NCBI GenBank assembly: GCA_036971475.1
Contig: JBAIZL010000058.1
Location: 1,598,001 to 1,662,000 of the forward strand
Length of the DNA: 64,000 nucleotides
Direction of reading: 5' to 3'
Source of the DNA: Prosapia bicincta
Taxonomy: Eukaryota > Arthropoda > Insecta > Hemiptera > Cercopidae
Shown: positions 51,680-62,234 of the stretch, piece by piece
Numbering within the stretch: the stretch's first letter is position 1
Layout of the letters: the number at the start of each line of letters is the position of its first letter
Notes under the pieces: generated by a model
The model's database searches: none
The model's input: only the letters and a program-made list of their open reading frames with translations
Told to the model about the DNA's origin: nothing
Made by a program: the position numbers and the translations under genes

Positions 51680-52566
51680 CAGGGGTCGTCACTAGGAATA
51701 CTTTGAGAGCCGAAAAATTTGCATGCAACTTTACTGAGGGCCGCAAGTACAAGAGGCACTAAATAACTGACAAACAATATGATTATAACATACGTTTATT
51801 ACATTACCAACATAAATAAACTGTTTTGCGCATAAAAAAGTTTGATTTTTTTTTTGTTACTTAGTTAATTCTTTGAAGTTGATGGGCGAAATCTTTCACA
51901 GTCCTCTAATATGGCATCTATGTTGGCAGGTTGGGTAGAAACTGAAATTCTTAAAATGTTCTCAACATTCTCACTTGTTAGCCTAGATCTGTACTTGTTT
52001 TTTACAAACTTCAGCTTACTGAATGTAGATTCACAGACATAAGTAGATGAAAAAACACACAATATTTTCTGAGCACATTCAAGTAAGTTAGGAAATTTGT
52101 CCTTTTCAACAACCCTCCAAAACTCATAGTGAGCTTTATTCTTCATCTTTTCTTCAAAAATACTTTTGAGTTCCGTATCGTTGTGAAAATCGATTAATTC
52201 ATTTTTCAAATCCCTAGCCTCATATCCAAAAACAGAAAGATGAGCTACATTAGCTGGTTTCATTGCCCATGGATTTTCTACCAAGCGAAATGGTTCCTGA
52301 TACTTCCTGACGTCACTAAACCTCTGAGACATTTCTTCCTTCAGGTCTTTCAACAGTTTTAGTAAATCGCAGTTTTTAACTTCAGTAGTTTGAGTAATTA
52401 ATTAAGTTTAGTAAAACAACGACAGATTTTCAAAACACTCAGTAAATAAATATAATATTTATTTAAGTTATAAAATATTTTGACTTCAATCCTAACCGTC
52501 TAAGGGCCGCAAAAAATCGTCCCGAGGGCCGCATGCGGCCCGCGGGCCGCATAGTGAGGATGCCTG
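51680..52566 (-). mobile_element. hAT transposon, internally deleted, with intact ends
   Basis: 887-bp element bounded by imperfect terminal inverted repeats (CAGGGGTCGTCACTA at the left; TAGTGAGGATGCCTG at the right, 12 of 15 complementary). A perfect 8-bp target duplication TTCTAGAC flanks it at 51,672-51,679 and 52,567-52,574, the hAT hallmark. GC-rich subterminal GGCCGC repeats near the right end are usual in this group. Only the last part of the transposase remains, so it is a non-autonomous deletion product. Confidence 0.95.
51865..52380 (-). pseudogene. hAT transposase C-terminal fragment (dimerisation domain)
   Basis: The open stretch encodes about 170 residues ending at the natural TAA. 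It includes PFRLVENPWAMKPANV, ELIDFHNDTELKSIFEEKMK, FWRVVEKDKFPNLLECAQKI and CVFSSTYVCESTFSKLKFVK followed by NKYRSRLTSENVENILRIS, the conserved hAT C-terminal dimerisation block of the ZBED/GTF2IRD2-related type. The upstream catalytic part is missing. Because the frame is still open the deletion may be fairly recent; no host function is suggested. Confidence 0.9.
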
Positions 52567-52683
52567 TTCTAGACTGATGATGGTGGACACCCGTCTGTGC
52601 TTCTAGTAATGCAGTAATTCGGTTATAAAAACATAGAACCAATTTATTTTAATAAAACAATTTCTTCATACGTTTCACTTTCT

Positions 52684-52936
52684 TACAATGAAAATATTGG
52701 AAAGAACCCCAATACCACAAAATATAAACTAGATTCTAGTTTGTAACTTCTTGTTTGCTAGATTGTAATTTTGTAATAAGACCCTCTGATGATGATAACA
52801 TGGTCATCGAAATGTACATAAGGGTTTAATCTGAAGTAACTTGTTTATTTGTTATTTGTTATTATTTTTGGTGGTATTGGGGTTTTTTTCAATATTTTCA
52901 TTGTAATATATTGTACCACTGTGCTTTTGATATAGT
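52684..52936 (+). mobile_element. Small palindromic hammerhead-bearing element, family A copy 1
   Basis: 253 bp flanked by a perfect 12-bp target duplication GTTTCACTTTCT (52,672-52,683 and 52,937-52,948). The ends are inverted: TACAATGAAAATATTGGAAA and CCCCAATACCAC on the left, and their complement at about 52,870-52,907, followed by an asymmetric tail (TGTACCACTGTGCTTTTGAT). It encodes no protein. A hammerhead-like motif sits centrally on the plus strand. Compared with copy 2, one internal arm is missing. Confidence 0.82.
52779..52827 (+). ncRNA. Hammerhead-like motif, family A copy 1
   Basis: Stem I AGACCCT pairs with AGGGTTT (7 bp, one G-U). Core CTGATGA (52,786-52,792), extra T, stem II GATAAC-ATG-GTCATC (one A-C mismatch), GAA (52,809-52,811), self-complementary ATGTACAT as stem III, A at the cleavage position (52,820), then the second stem I strand (52,821-52,827). 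Sequence is unrelated to the Penelope motif at 45.05 kb outside the core, yet the layout is identical. Confidence 0.65.
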
Positions 52937-53657
52937 GTTTCACTTTCTAATTAGAAGCAATACTAGGACCGGCACAATGCTACCTCAAGCATTGGCGTTC
53001 CGTAGGTTACAAATACATCCTAATGTAGGCTTCATGGACAGACATTAACAAAAGAAACGGTCGTGCTAAATACATTAGTCCTCTGTTGCTGAATAAACTT
53101 GTACTTGTTATTTATGTCGTTTATTGTTTGAAATTGTATATTTTATTGCGTCATAATAGTGTGGTAATTGAATACGATAACTTATCGTTACTAACCGACA
53201 CTATATTCACATGCATCTACTGTCACTGATATTTCAGAGGTGTTCTTTAGTAGATCAGTTTGAAAATCTTTGTGTGTGGTCTTTAAGGAGAGATAGGAAT
53301 TATTTTTTACTGGACATAAAATTAAATACCATTTTATACCTTCAAAATGCTTAAAATTAGACACAAGTTAACAATTTAATTTAAATTTTAAAACGTTGAA
53401 GTATAAAGAATACAAAAAACGTTAAATTTAAGTATATATAGAGGGTATTATTTATTTAAAAAACCAAGTTAATGTCTTTGGAAGAAATAACAAAACCTTA
53501 AAACTCTTTATTGTCATTTCCACAAAATACAATTTTATAAAGGAATACACAATATCAAGAGCACAGTGGTACAATATATTACAATGAAAATATTAGAAAG
53601 AACCCCAATACCACAAAAATAATCAAAAATAACAAATAAAATAAGTTACTTAAGATT

Positions 53658-53706
53658 AAACCCTTATGTACATTTCGATGACCACGTCATCATCATCAGA
53701 GGGTCT
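53658..53706 (-). ncRNA. Hammerhead-like motif, family A copy 2, left arm
   Basis: Minus strand. Stem I AGACCCT with AGGGTTT; core CTGATGA; extra T; stem II GATGAC-GTG-GTCATC (perfect 6 bp); GAA; ATGTACAT; A at the cleavage position. All core positions match the consensus, so this is the best-preserved family A motif. Confidence 0.68.
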
Positions 53707-53755
53707 TATTACAAAATACAATCTAGCACACAAGAAGTTACAAACCAGAATGATG

Positions 53756-53804
53756 AGACCCTTTGATGATGATGACATGGTCATCGAAGTGTACATAAGG
53801 GTTT
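53756..53804 (+). ncRNA. Hammerhead-like motif, family A copy 2, right arm (mutated)
   Basis: Plus strand. Stem I and stem II (GATGAC-ATG-GTCATC) are intact, but the core reads TTGATGA rather than CTGATGA and stem III begins GTGTACAT, breaking its symmetry. Probably inactive. Confidence 0.6.
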
Positions 53805-53894
53805 AATCTAAAGTAACTTGTTTTATTTGTTTTTTTAATTATTTTTGTAGTATTAGGGTTCTTTCCAATATTTTCATTGTATTATAAAGGAATA

Positions 53895-54466
53895 TTGAAT
53901 CTAAGATTGCGTCTTTAAAAGTTGGGTAAAAACTACAGCGATTTTCATAGGTTTTCCCTTGTATCTATGCCTTATAACTAATACATTAATTCGCTTTTTA
54001 AAGTTTTATTTCTCTCACATGCAGCATCGCCAAAAAAAGTGACGCATGTTGAAATCCTTTACTGACATTTTACACGCATATTTGCTAACATTTCTAATAC
54101 TATTGTCACCTGGGTTTATAGGAAGAGTATCTCGAAGAAGAATATTTGAATTATTTTACGAGCGTTTCAGATTAATAAGGAATTTTTTTTTTAATCTGGC
54201 CAGTTTAAAATAGCCCTAATTATTTTAGCAGATGAAAAATTAAAAAATAAACTGCATAGGAGGTTATAACCTTGCTTAGCTAGTGGTTTTTTATTTCATA
54301 GTTTTATGTTTTGTATTTACTGTTTTAAATTACTCAATAAATATTCAGATTATTGAAGACGACTAGTTAATTAGATATAAGGTCATTTCTAAACTCATTC
54401 TCTAAAGAGAAACGTCGACATTATAGGGACACTTGTTATATAACTAAGATATAATTATACAGCTCT
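53895..54466. other. AT-rich unique DNA
   Basis: About 570 bp; nothing recognised. Confidence 0.45.
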
Positions 54467-54467
54467 A

Positions 54468-54604
54468 TGACGTCATACTCCAGTCCAGTGACGACGCACT
54501 TAACCACGGTTGAGGTGAACTGACGTCATACTGTGACGTCACCATTCACACGTCGCTAAGGCGTAATAATTGCGTTACATGTGTAACGCGTTTTAATGAC
54601 GTCA
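54468..54604. promoter_or_regulatory. Cluster of four TGACGTCA palindromes
   Basis: Exact TGACGTCA octamers at 54,468, 54,521, 54,534 and 54,597. Between them is a near-perfect inverted repeat GCGTTACA-TG-TGTAACGC (54,572-54,589). TGACGTCA is the full CRE/ATF-type bZIP site. No gene is visible next to it, so a regulatory role is only possible; it may be part of an unrecognised transposon. Confidence 0.4.
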
Positions 54605-55006
54605 TTTACTTCACTGTCTTTCCGATGACGAATTATATTTTTTACAATTTGTATAAACGATAACCGAAACTAAGCAATACTTCCGGCGTTTATCTGGTCC
54701 GCCTTTGTCTAACTGTAACAGTATTAGTTTTGATGATGCTATCTGAACCTTGAAGTTTTCTAAGTGAGTATTTACATTTCTAAGAAAGAGACTTTTCGGA
54801 ATAAGAAGAAGAAGGTCAATGAGTATGAAATCTTACGTTAATTTCATCGTGAACACAAAATTATATTTATAAGAAAAAGTATTTATTTAGTTCTGATGTA
54901 GGATACAAGTAACATTTTTTTTGTAATATTTACTGCTGTCGTTGTTTCTAACATGGAAGAGGGGATTAAGTTAATTAGAGCAGCGGTGAAAGCAATTCAC
55001 AACGAT

Positions 55007-55187
55007 AAAAATTAAAACGGTTTACTTAAATATCACTACACATTAGTCTAATAAAACAAACACAGTAGACAAACAAAGAGACTAGTTTCGACGACGATGT
55101 CGTCTTCATCGGTACTAGGCTACTGCTAGTGTGTTTGTTTTAATAAGCTAATATGTAGTGAGATATGGATAAACTGTTTTAACTTTT
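55007..55187. mobile_element. Foldback element with hammerhead-like centre
   Basis: About 180 bp whose two ends are imperfect inverted repeats of ~60 bp (TATCACTACACATTAG and AAAACAAACAC on the left, their complements GTGTTTGTTTT and CTAATATGTAGTGAGATA on the right). No target duplication could be set. Same overall plan as the family A and 57.7-kb elements. Confidence 0.72.
55074..55118 (-). ncRNA. Hammerhead-like motif, degenerate
   Basis: Minus strand. CCGATGA (core with U4 changed to C), extra A, stem II GACGAC-ATC-GTCGTC (perfect 6 bp), GAA, self-complementary ACTAGT, C at the cleavage position. Stem I pairs poorly. Retained layout but probably inactive. Confidence 0.5.
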
Positions 55188-56089
55188 ACCCGTTATGGAA
55201 AAGGGATGCTCAAAGTTGTTGTGGGATAAAAGTTTTAAATTGAGTGAAAAGTAAATCTTACTCTTCAAGTAAAAGTTGAAATAATTTCGGACACCAGGTT
55301 CCTAAGACTATCGTTCCTTAAAATTAAACACCAATTAGTTTACTAGCAAATTTTCTTTATTTAGTCTATAATTTAAGGTGAGACTACTTAAGGTCTATAC
55401 TAAAGAATTTTTGGGCTAAAAAGGACCAGGTGTTAGTCAACAATTATGACCATTATTGTATCTCAAGGAATAAACCTCTCAGGAGAACCAACCCCTGAAT
55501 TTGTTTAAAAAAAATTAGCGTCCTTTAAGCCTTTTAAGCTTCTTTCGGGGTAGTGGAATCTTTGAGGGACCCTTTTGACTTAAAGACTACAATTGGATAC
55601 CTAGTGAATTTATTATATTTTAAATGAAAACAAAGCTAATTGGAAAATATAAATTTTTTATTTAACATTAGAATTTATTATGGTCTAAGTTTTGTATTCT
55701 TACAGGATTTATTTTCTTATGTTTTAACTAACCTGAAATTACAATTGACCTGCCTATCTACTTTCAGGTTAATAGTGCAAAAAGATGTCTCCTTATTAAG
55801 TCAACCTTATTATTAATAACACACACACACATAAATATGTATTCTTTTCTAATATTATCAAAAGCCAAAAGTTTATAATATAGCCTATATACTAACATTT
55901 ACTCAATTACAATTATCATAATTAATTTTGCACATACTTCTGTTTATAATATATTTTAACACTCACAGTTTGTCTAATTTAGTGCTAAATAAATCTATTT
56001 ATATGTCTTTTTCCTATATTTACTATTTGTTAAATCATTGATTTAAAATAATTTAATATTAGGCACTTTGGCCCTGATATGTACTATTA
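55188..56089. other. AT-rich unique DNA
   Basis: About 900 bp; a short (CA) run near 55,820. No gene recognised. Confidence 0.45.
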
Positions 56090-56713
56090 CCATATTTCTT
56101 GAATCGGTCTTTTTGGCCGTTGCAGTACCATCGGTAGGTAGTTGGGAAACGTAGTATTACCTTCTTGGCTTCTCCCTACGTGCTTTATAGTCTTTACGTA
56201 CTGGCAACCAACATTCTATAATGTTCTCGCACGTAAAATCATTTTTGAATATGCCGGTCCTGCTGAGGTCTACAAGTTGACCTCGTTCCTCTTCTAAACG
56301 CGGATTCCTAATCCAACTCTCATTAGGATCTGGCTCAGGAAAGTATTCCCCGAAAATGGTTGCAAATCTTTGAAGGTACTTAATTATGATTTCCTTTATT
56401 TTGTTTGTTAAGTTTTCATCAGGAGACTCCTACAAGTTTTAAAAGTGGGAAAATTCATAAAAGAACCTATATTGACCCTTGTTTCTCACAACTGACATTT
56501 TTAAACCATGACACTAACTTTGCCTGCAACTTTGAACATATCTATATTGTTACCTTGTAAGCCTAGATTCAAAACATTCGAATGTTCAAGTACATCAGCT
56601 AAATGAGTAGATGGATACGGTCGCAGCGAACGTGTTAAATAAAAATATTTTAATTTCCATCTCTCGGACCCCAAAGACACTGCTCGCGGACCACCTGTTG
56701 GAAGCACTGTAAT
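56090..56713 (-). pseudogene. hAT transposase remnant
   Basis: Minus strand, several broken frames. At the right end, CAGTGCTTCCAACAGGTGG (complement of about 56,695-56,713) resembles a hAT terminal repeat. Next come LADVLEHSNVLNLGLQGNNI (about 56,545-56,610) and, further left, ESWIRNPRLEEERGQLVDLS with an IIECWLPVRKDYKA block (about 56,180-56,325), which align in order with ZBED/SCAND3-type hAT transposases (the LNLSLQGK and NPF...LIDLQSD regions). Stops and frameshifts are frequent. Distinct from the better-preserved hAT at 51.7-52.6 kb. Confidence 0.7.
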
Positions 56714-57545
56714 GCCAGATCATCCTATCCTGTACCAGGGGGTTTCGTGTCTCTAGCTATATTTCCTATCCTTTACTACCATTCATACTCGATAAAGTTA
56801 TGGCTCCCTGAACGCCTTAAAACTACAAAAAATCTCAGAGTTTATTTTTATAATTCTATTTATCTGTTAAATATCAGTTGGATCGTATATTAATTTTGTG
56901 TCCTCTTTTACCACATCTCTATCATGCTGTTATCAATATGATTTAGGAGAATACATATTTTAGTTACTTAGCCCGGACGATTTTAATAGCAATCAAATCA
57001 ATAATTGAGTTTTAAGCTATAACTTATATTTTGGAATGTTTTGTTCATTTGCTTAAAAACAACCGCGGGACCAAGAAAAAACTATAATCGGTCAATTTTA
57101 ATTCGAAAACTATTCAACACAAATTTACTATTTACTGTGAACATCCGCTCGTGCTGATCACCCGCAGTGCTTACGGTGCCTAAATGTAAACCTTCAGACT
57201 GTAAGTTAAGCTTACTTTCGCAGGAAACCCAAACTGGTAACTGTAAGCGGAGATCCGGGAGAGTCTATGCTACATGGTTACCTTTTTGTGTTTAAGCTAA
57301 CCCTATGACGATGTTACAAATAGTGAGTAGATGACGTGGGCTGTGACGACACTTCACAACTTTGCGGCGTGTAGTTTACGTGACGTATTGTAGACTACGT
57401 AGAGTGTTAACACGTAATACCCGTAACCTCAAGGCGAGTATATTTCATGCTTTAGTTTGTATTGGGTTAGAGTCGTAAACTATGTGGAATATATGGTTTA
57501 AATTAATTCTTCTACTTGTGTAATTATATATTATTTTATAATAAT
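56714..57545. other. Unique DNA
   Basis: About 830 bp with no recognised gene or repeat. Confidence 0.45.
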
Positions 57546-57550
57546 AATAG

Positions 57551-57556
<6 letters not shown>

Positions 57557-57606
<50 letters not shown>

Positions 57607-57609
57607 TAC

Positions 57610-57659
<50 letters not shown>
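57557..57659. repeat. (TA)n microsatellite
   Basis: Two TA runs separated by CATATATACATATATAATA; directly abuts the palindromic element. Confidence 0.95.
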
Positions 57660-57668
<9 letters not shown>

Positions 57669-57717
57669 GATTAAATAATATACACTAATACAGGAATATT
57701 TAATTTATTGAATAATA

Positions 57718-57764
57718 AACTGAAAGCTTTTCGTTGATTTACAGTACTAACATCCTCAGGAGTT
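57718..57764 (-). ncRNA. Hammerhead-like motif, family B copy 1, left arm
   Basis: Minus strand. CTGAGGA core, extra T, stem II GTTAGT with ATCAAC (mispaired in the middle), GAA, AAGCTT, T at the cleavage position. Stem I AACTC against CAGTT has a C-C mismatch next to the cleavage site. Weaker than the right arm. Confidence 0.5.
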
Positions 57765-57799
57765 ACAATACTAAGAATGTAACTCATTCTTAGTATTGT

Positions 57800-57846
57800 A
57801 ACTCCTGAGGATGTTGGTAATGTAAACCAACGAAAAGCTTTGAGTT
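57800..57846 (+). ncRNA. Hammerhead-like motif, family B copy 1, right arm
   Basis: Stem I AACTC (57,800-57,804) pairs perfectly with GAGTT (57,842-57,846). Core CTGAGGA (57,805-57,811), extra T, stem II GTTGGT / ACCAAC (perfect 6 bp, 7-base loop), GAA (57,832-57,834), self-complementary AAGCTT, T at the cleavage position. Confidence 0.65.
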
Positions 57847-57932
57847 TATTATTCAATAAATTAAATATTCCTGTATTAGTGTATATTATTTAATCTTAAA
57901 AATATTCTAACAGGAAAACACATTTGATATTC

Positions 57933-57937
<5 letters not shown>

Positions 57938-57998
<61 letters not shown>
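57938..57998. repeat. (TA)n microsatellite
   Basis: TA run between the two family B copies. Confidence 0.95.
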
Positions 57999-58000
<2 letters not shown>

Positions 58001-58053
58001 TTAAGATTAAATAATATACACTAATACAGGAATATTTAATTTATTGAATAATA

Positions 58054-58100
58054 AACTGAAAGCTTTTCGTTGGTTTACAGTACTAACATCCTCAGGAGTT
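58054..58100 (-). ncRNA. Hammerhead-like motif, family B copy 2, left arm
   Basis: Minus strand. CTGAGGA, extra T, GTTAGT / ACCAAC with one mismatch, GAA, AAGCTT, T. Stem I has the same C-C mismatch as in copy 1. Confidence 0.52.
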
Positions 58101-58135
58101 ACAATACTAAGAATGTAACTCATTCTTAGTATTGT

Positions 58136-58182
58136 AACTCCTGAGGATGTTGGTAATGTAAACCAACGAAAAGCTTTGAGTT
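58136..58182 (+). ncRNA. Hammerhead-like motif, family B copy 2, right arm
   Basis: Same as the copy 1 right-arm motif: AACTC / GAGTT stem I, CTGAGGA, GTTGGT / ACCAAC stem II, GAA, AAGCTT, T. Confidence 0.65.
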
Positions 58183-58264
58183 TATTATTCAATAAATTAA
58201 ATATTCCTGTATTAGTGTATATTATTTAATCTTAAAAATATTCTAACAGGAAAACACATTTGAT

Positions 58265-58269
<5 letters not shown>

Positions 58270-58352
<83 letters not shown>
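58270..58352. repeat. (TA)n then (GA)n microsatellite
   Basis: TA run to about 58,324, switching to GA to 58,352. Confidence 0.95.
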
Positions 58353-58355
<3 letters not shown>

Positions 58356-58650
58356 TAATTCATAAGTGTAACATAAAATCATGCGCCCATCGTAAAATAT
58401 TTACTATATTTCAATAATTTTACCAGGGGCCTTCTGACATGTTACGCATTGATTCAGAGAATGTCATTTCATATTCTGCGGAAAACGTTTTCATCGTAAT
58501 TAATTTTAAACTTAACCTGAAATATTTTGGAGATAGTTAGAAATAAAGTAAGAGAATGTGAATTCCAAGAACGAGTGTTATACTTGTACAGATTAAACCA
58601 TTGAACGAGGACGCTGATATTGGCCCTGTTGTCAAATAGAACCACCTCTC
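58353..58650. other. Unique DNA
   Basis: About 300 bp; nothing recognised. Confidence 0.45.
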
Positions 58651-58696
58651 TACCCCTCCCTCCCTCCCTCCCTCTCCCTCCCTCCCTCTCCCTCTG

Positions 58697-58793
<97 letters not shown>

Positions 58794-58800
58794 ATATATG
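58651..58800. repeat. (TCCC)n/(TC)n then (TA)n microsatellite
   Basis: CCCTCCCT-type repeat from about 58,657, pure TC to about 58,744, then TA/TATG to about 58,800. Confidence 0.95.
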
Positions 58801-58841
58801 TATATAATATGTTTTCTTGTATAATAATAAAAAAATAACTT

Positions 58842-58961
58842 AAATTATTCAAATACAAGAATTATTTATTAATTTGTATTCAAATCCTTATGATGTTGGT
58901 ACTGTTTATCAACTAAAAGCTTAGAATAATATATAATAAATAATTCTTGTATTTAAATAAC
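58842..58961. mobile_element. Decayed relative of the family B palindromic element
   Basis: Inverted ends (AAATACAAGAATTATTTATT at about 58,850 and its complement at about 58,937-58,957) between TA tracts, as for family B. The centre (58,882-58,927) keeps the layout CTTATGA, T, GTTGGT / ATCAAC (all six pairs possible), TAA, AAGCTT, A, but two essential core positions are changed (CUGANGA to CUUAUGA, GAA to UAA). Confidence 0.6.
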
Positions 58962-58963
58962 CT

Positions 58964-60769
<1,806 letters not shown>

Positions 60770-62182
60770 TATAGCAATACGACGAATATAGCCACATAGC
60801 AGTAGAGGCTTATACAATCAGAACATTCAATGTTCTGAAAGTAACTATTCGAGCTTAAAGAAGTTTAAAAGTTATGTCTTAAGAAATCCTTTAACAATTA
60901 TAATCGACAATAAGGCAATACCTCATGAAAACAAATGTAATTTATTTAACAGCAAGATGAGATGCTGGGTGTTAGTAATTCAAGAGTACAATTGGAAAAT
61001 TCAACATTGTAAGGGAAGAGATAACACTGTACCAAATTAGTAACCTTAAAGCAAACATTTAACCCACTCATTCCAGCTGAAAAATGTTTAACACTTTAAG
61101 AACAAGATTTTTTTAAAATTTAACAATTCAAAATTTGAATGATTCAGAACATTACTTAAATGTGCGTTACAAAATATTCGAAGATAAATTATATTCCAAA
61201 GAAAAAAATAATAAATTTCCTTTTAAAATTCCTTAGAGTTACAAAAGAACTATCTAATCGAAGAATTCATCTCTATTTTAGTCATACTGCGTTAAATAAA
61301 CGTTACAGAATTGTTTAGGAAATTTTTACATCCGGCAATCTCATGACTTCAACAGAATTGTGGTAAATAGGCTATCAAAGATGCAAGTATGACGTCAGGA
61401 ACAGTCATGGGGGAAATGAAATGCGTGCTGCCTAAGGAGAAGGGTTATGTTGCCACTAGAGTTGTGTGAACCACTTCTTAGAATCATATATGGCGTACAC
61501 AATCTAGTGGTCATTGAAGTTTTTACACAATCCTTAACCTATACAAAACTAACAGACTGACCAATGCAATGATTTGTAACACACTAAATACACCCTTCAC
61601 TGGTAACAGAACACCGCTATCGCCGATCATAGTGCATAGTTCACTTATAAGTTTGAAAAAAGGAATTATCAGAACTAAATATTAACATCCTATGCATGAC
61701 GATTCGCAATTTCCTATTAGAGCGGCAATTAAATCATTTCTTTATGTTACTACTAGAAGGTAATCATCGCACACTGGAAAGGCTATTAGGAGATAGATAA
61801 ACAATTATTAACAAAGCCCATCAGGATACGATTGAGACAACACAGTACGAAGCTCAGTCTGGGGGGGAGCCTTAATGAATCAGGGAGCTCATTAAGCTCC
61901 CCTCTGGCCAACACAGACCAATTCCGAACTCTGCAGAGAAATAGAAGCCTACTGCAAGATAAGTGAGACAGATGTGTAGCAAAATATGCCTAGGATAATC
62001 CCGACATAATATAATGTTGGTGATTTGCTGTTAGTAGGAGCGTTGAACACATTGAATCTCGCGTAAGTAATCTATGGAAAATTTTAAATTTATTTCAAGG
62101 CCCTTATCAGATTAGGCCCGGTTTGGTACATCTAGTTATCAATTGGTCTCGATCAAAACCAACAACTAAGAGATATATTTAA
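60770..62182 (+). pseudogene. Gypsy-type LTR retrotransposon pol remnant (RNase H to integrase end)
   Basis: RNase H: an open stretch (60,792-61,040) reads SRGLYNQNIQCSESNYSSLK, KSYVLRNPLTIIIDNKAI and MRCWVLVIQEYNWKIQHCKG before RDNTVPN and a stop. These match, in order, the ASR...E-NYS, TDHKAL and LQ-YDF-I-H--G--N-V-D motifs of Gypsy RNase H, with a few residues missing between SNYSS and LKKFK. Far downstream, 62,075-62,182 reads WKILNLFQGPYQIRPGLVHL, typical of the integrase C-terminal tail, preceded by VGDLLL. The integrase core between is unreadable. No LTRs identified. Dead copy. Confidence 0.68.
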
Positions 62183-62234
62183 CTGTCGGCTCTTTAAAAA
62201 TTATATAGTTCCGCTTAAGTTAGGTTTAAAAGTG
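62183..62234. other. Junction between Gypsy remnant and 90-bp satellite
   Basis: About 50 bp linking the last integrase codons to the first satellite unit; could be 3' UTR or LTR remnant. Confidence 0.4.

Larger units (their letters stand above)
53548..53881. mobile_element. Small palindromic hammerhead-bearing element, family A copy 2
   Basis: 334 bp between perfect 13-bp target duplications TTATAAAGGAATA (53,535-53,547 and 53,882-53,894). Two inverted arms, each with its own hammerhead-like motif, face outward from a short centre (about 53,707-53,755). Left tail CAATATCAAGAGCACAGTGG corresponds to the right tail of copy 1, so the copies lie in opposite orientation. No protein-coding capacity. 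Target duplications of 12-13 bp fit insertion by a retroelement endonuclease better than a typical cut-and-paste transposase, but this is inference. Confidence 0.85.
57660..57937. mobile_element. Palindromic hammerhead-bearing element, family B copy 1
   Basis: Two inverted arms of ~110 bp: the left starts AAGATTAAATAATATACACT and the right ends with its complement. They meet at about 57,770-57,795 around a CTAAGAATG-TAACT-CATTCTTAG centre. An asymmetric tail follows (TTCTAACAGGAAAACACATT, to 57,937). Each arm carries a hammerhead-like motif, on opposite strands. The element sits between (TA)n tracts, so no target duplication can be set. The plan matches family A: opposed arms plus a tail on one side. 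Confidence 0.8.
57999..58273. mobile_element. Palindromic hammerhead-bearing element, family B copy 2
   Basis: Near-identical to the element at 57,660-57,937, offset by 336 bp, including its tail. One visible difference is CGTTGGTTTACAG here against CGTTGATTTACAG in copy 1, which restores pairing in the left-arm stem II. Motifs at 58,054-58,100 (minus) and 58,136-58,182 (plus). Element and TA tract were evidently duplicated together. Confidence 0.8.

Noticed and set aside
52567..52610. CTGATGATGGTGGACACCC next to the hAT target duplication as a possible ribozyme core
   Set aside because: There is no GAA after the hairpin and no stem III or stem I partner.
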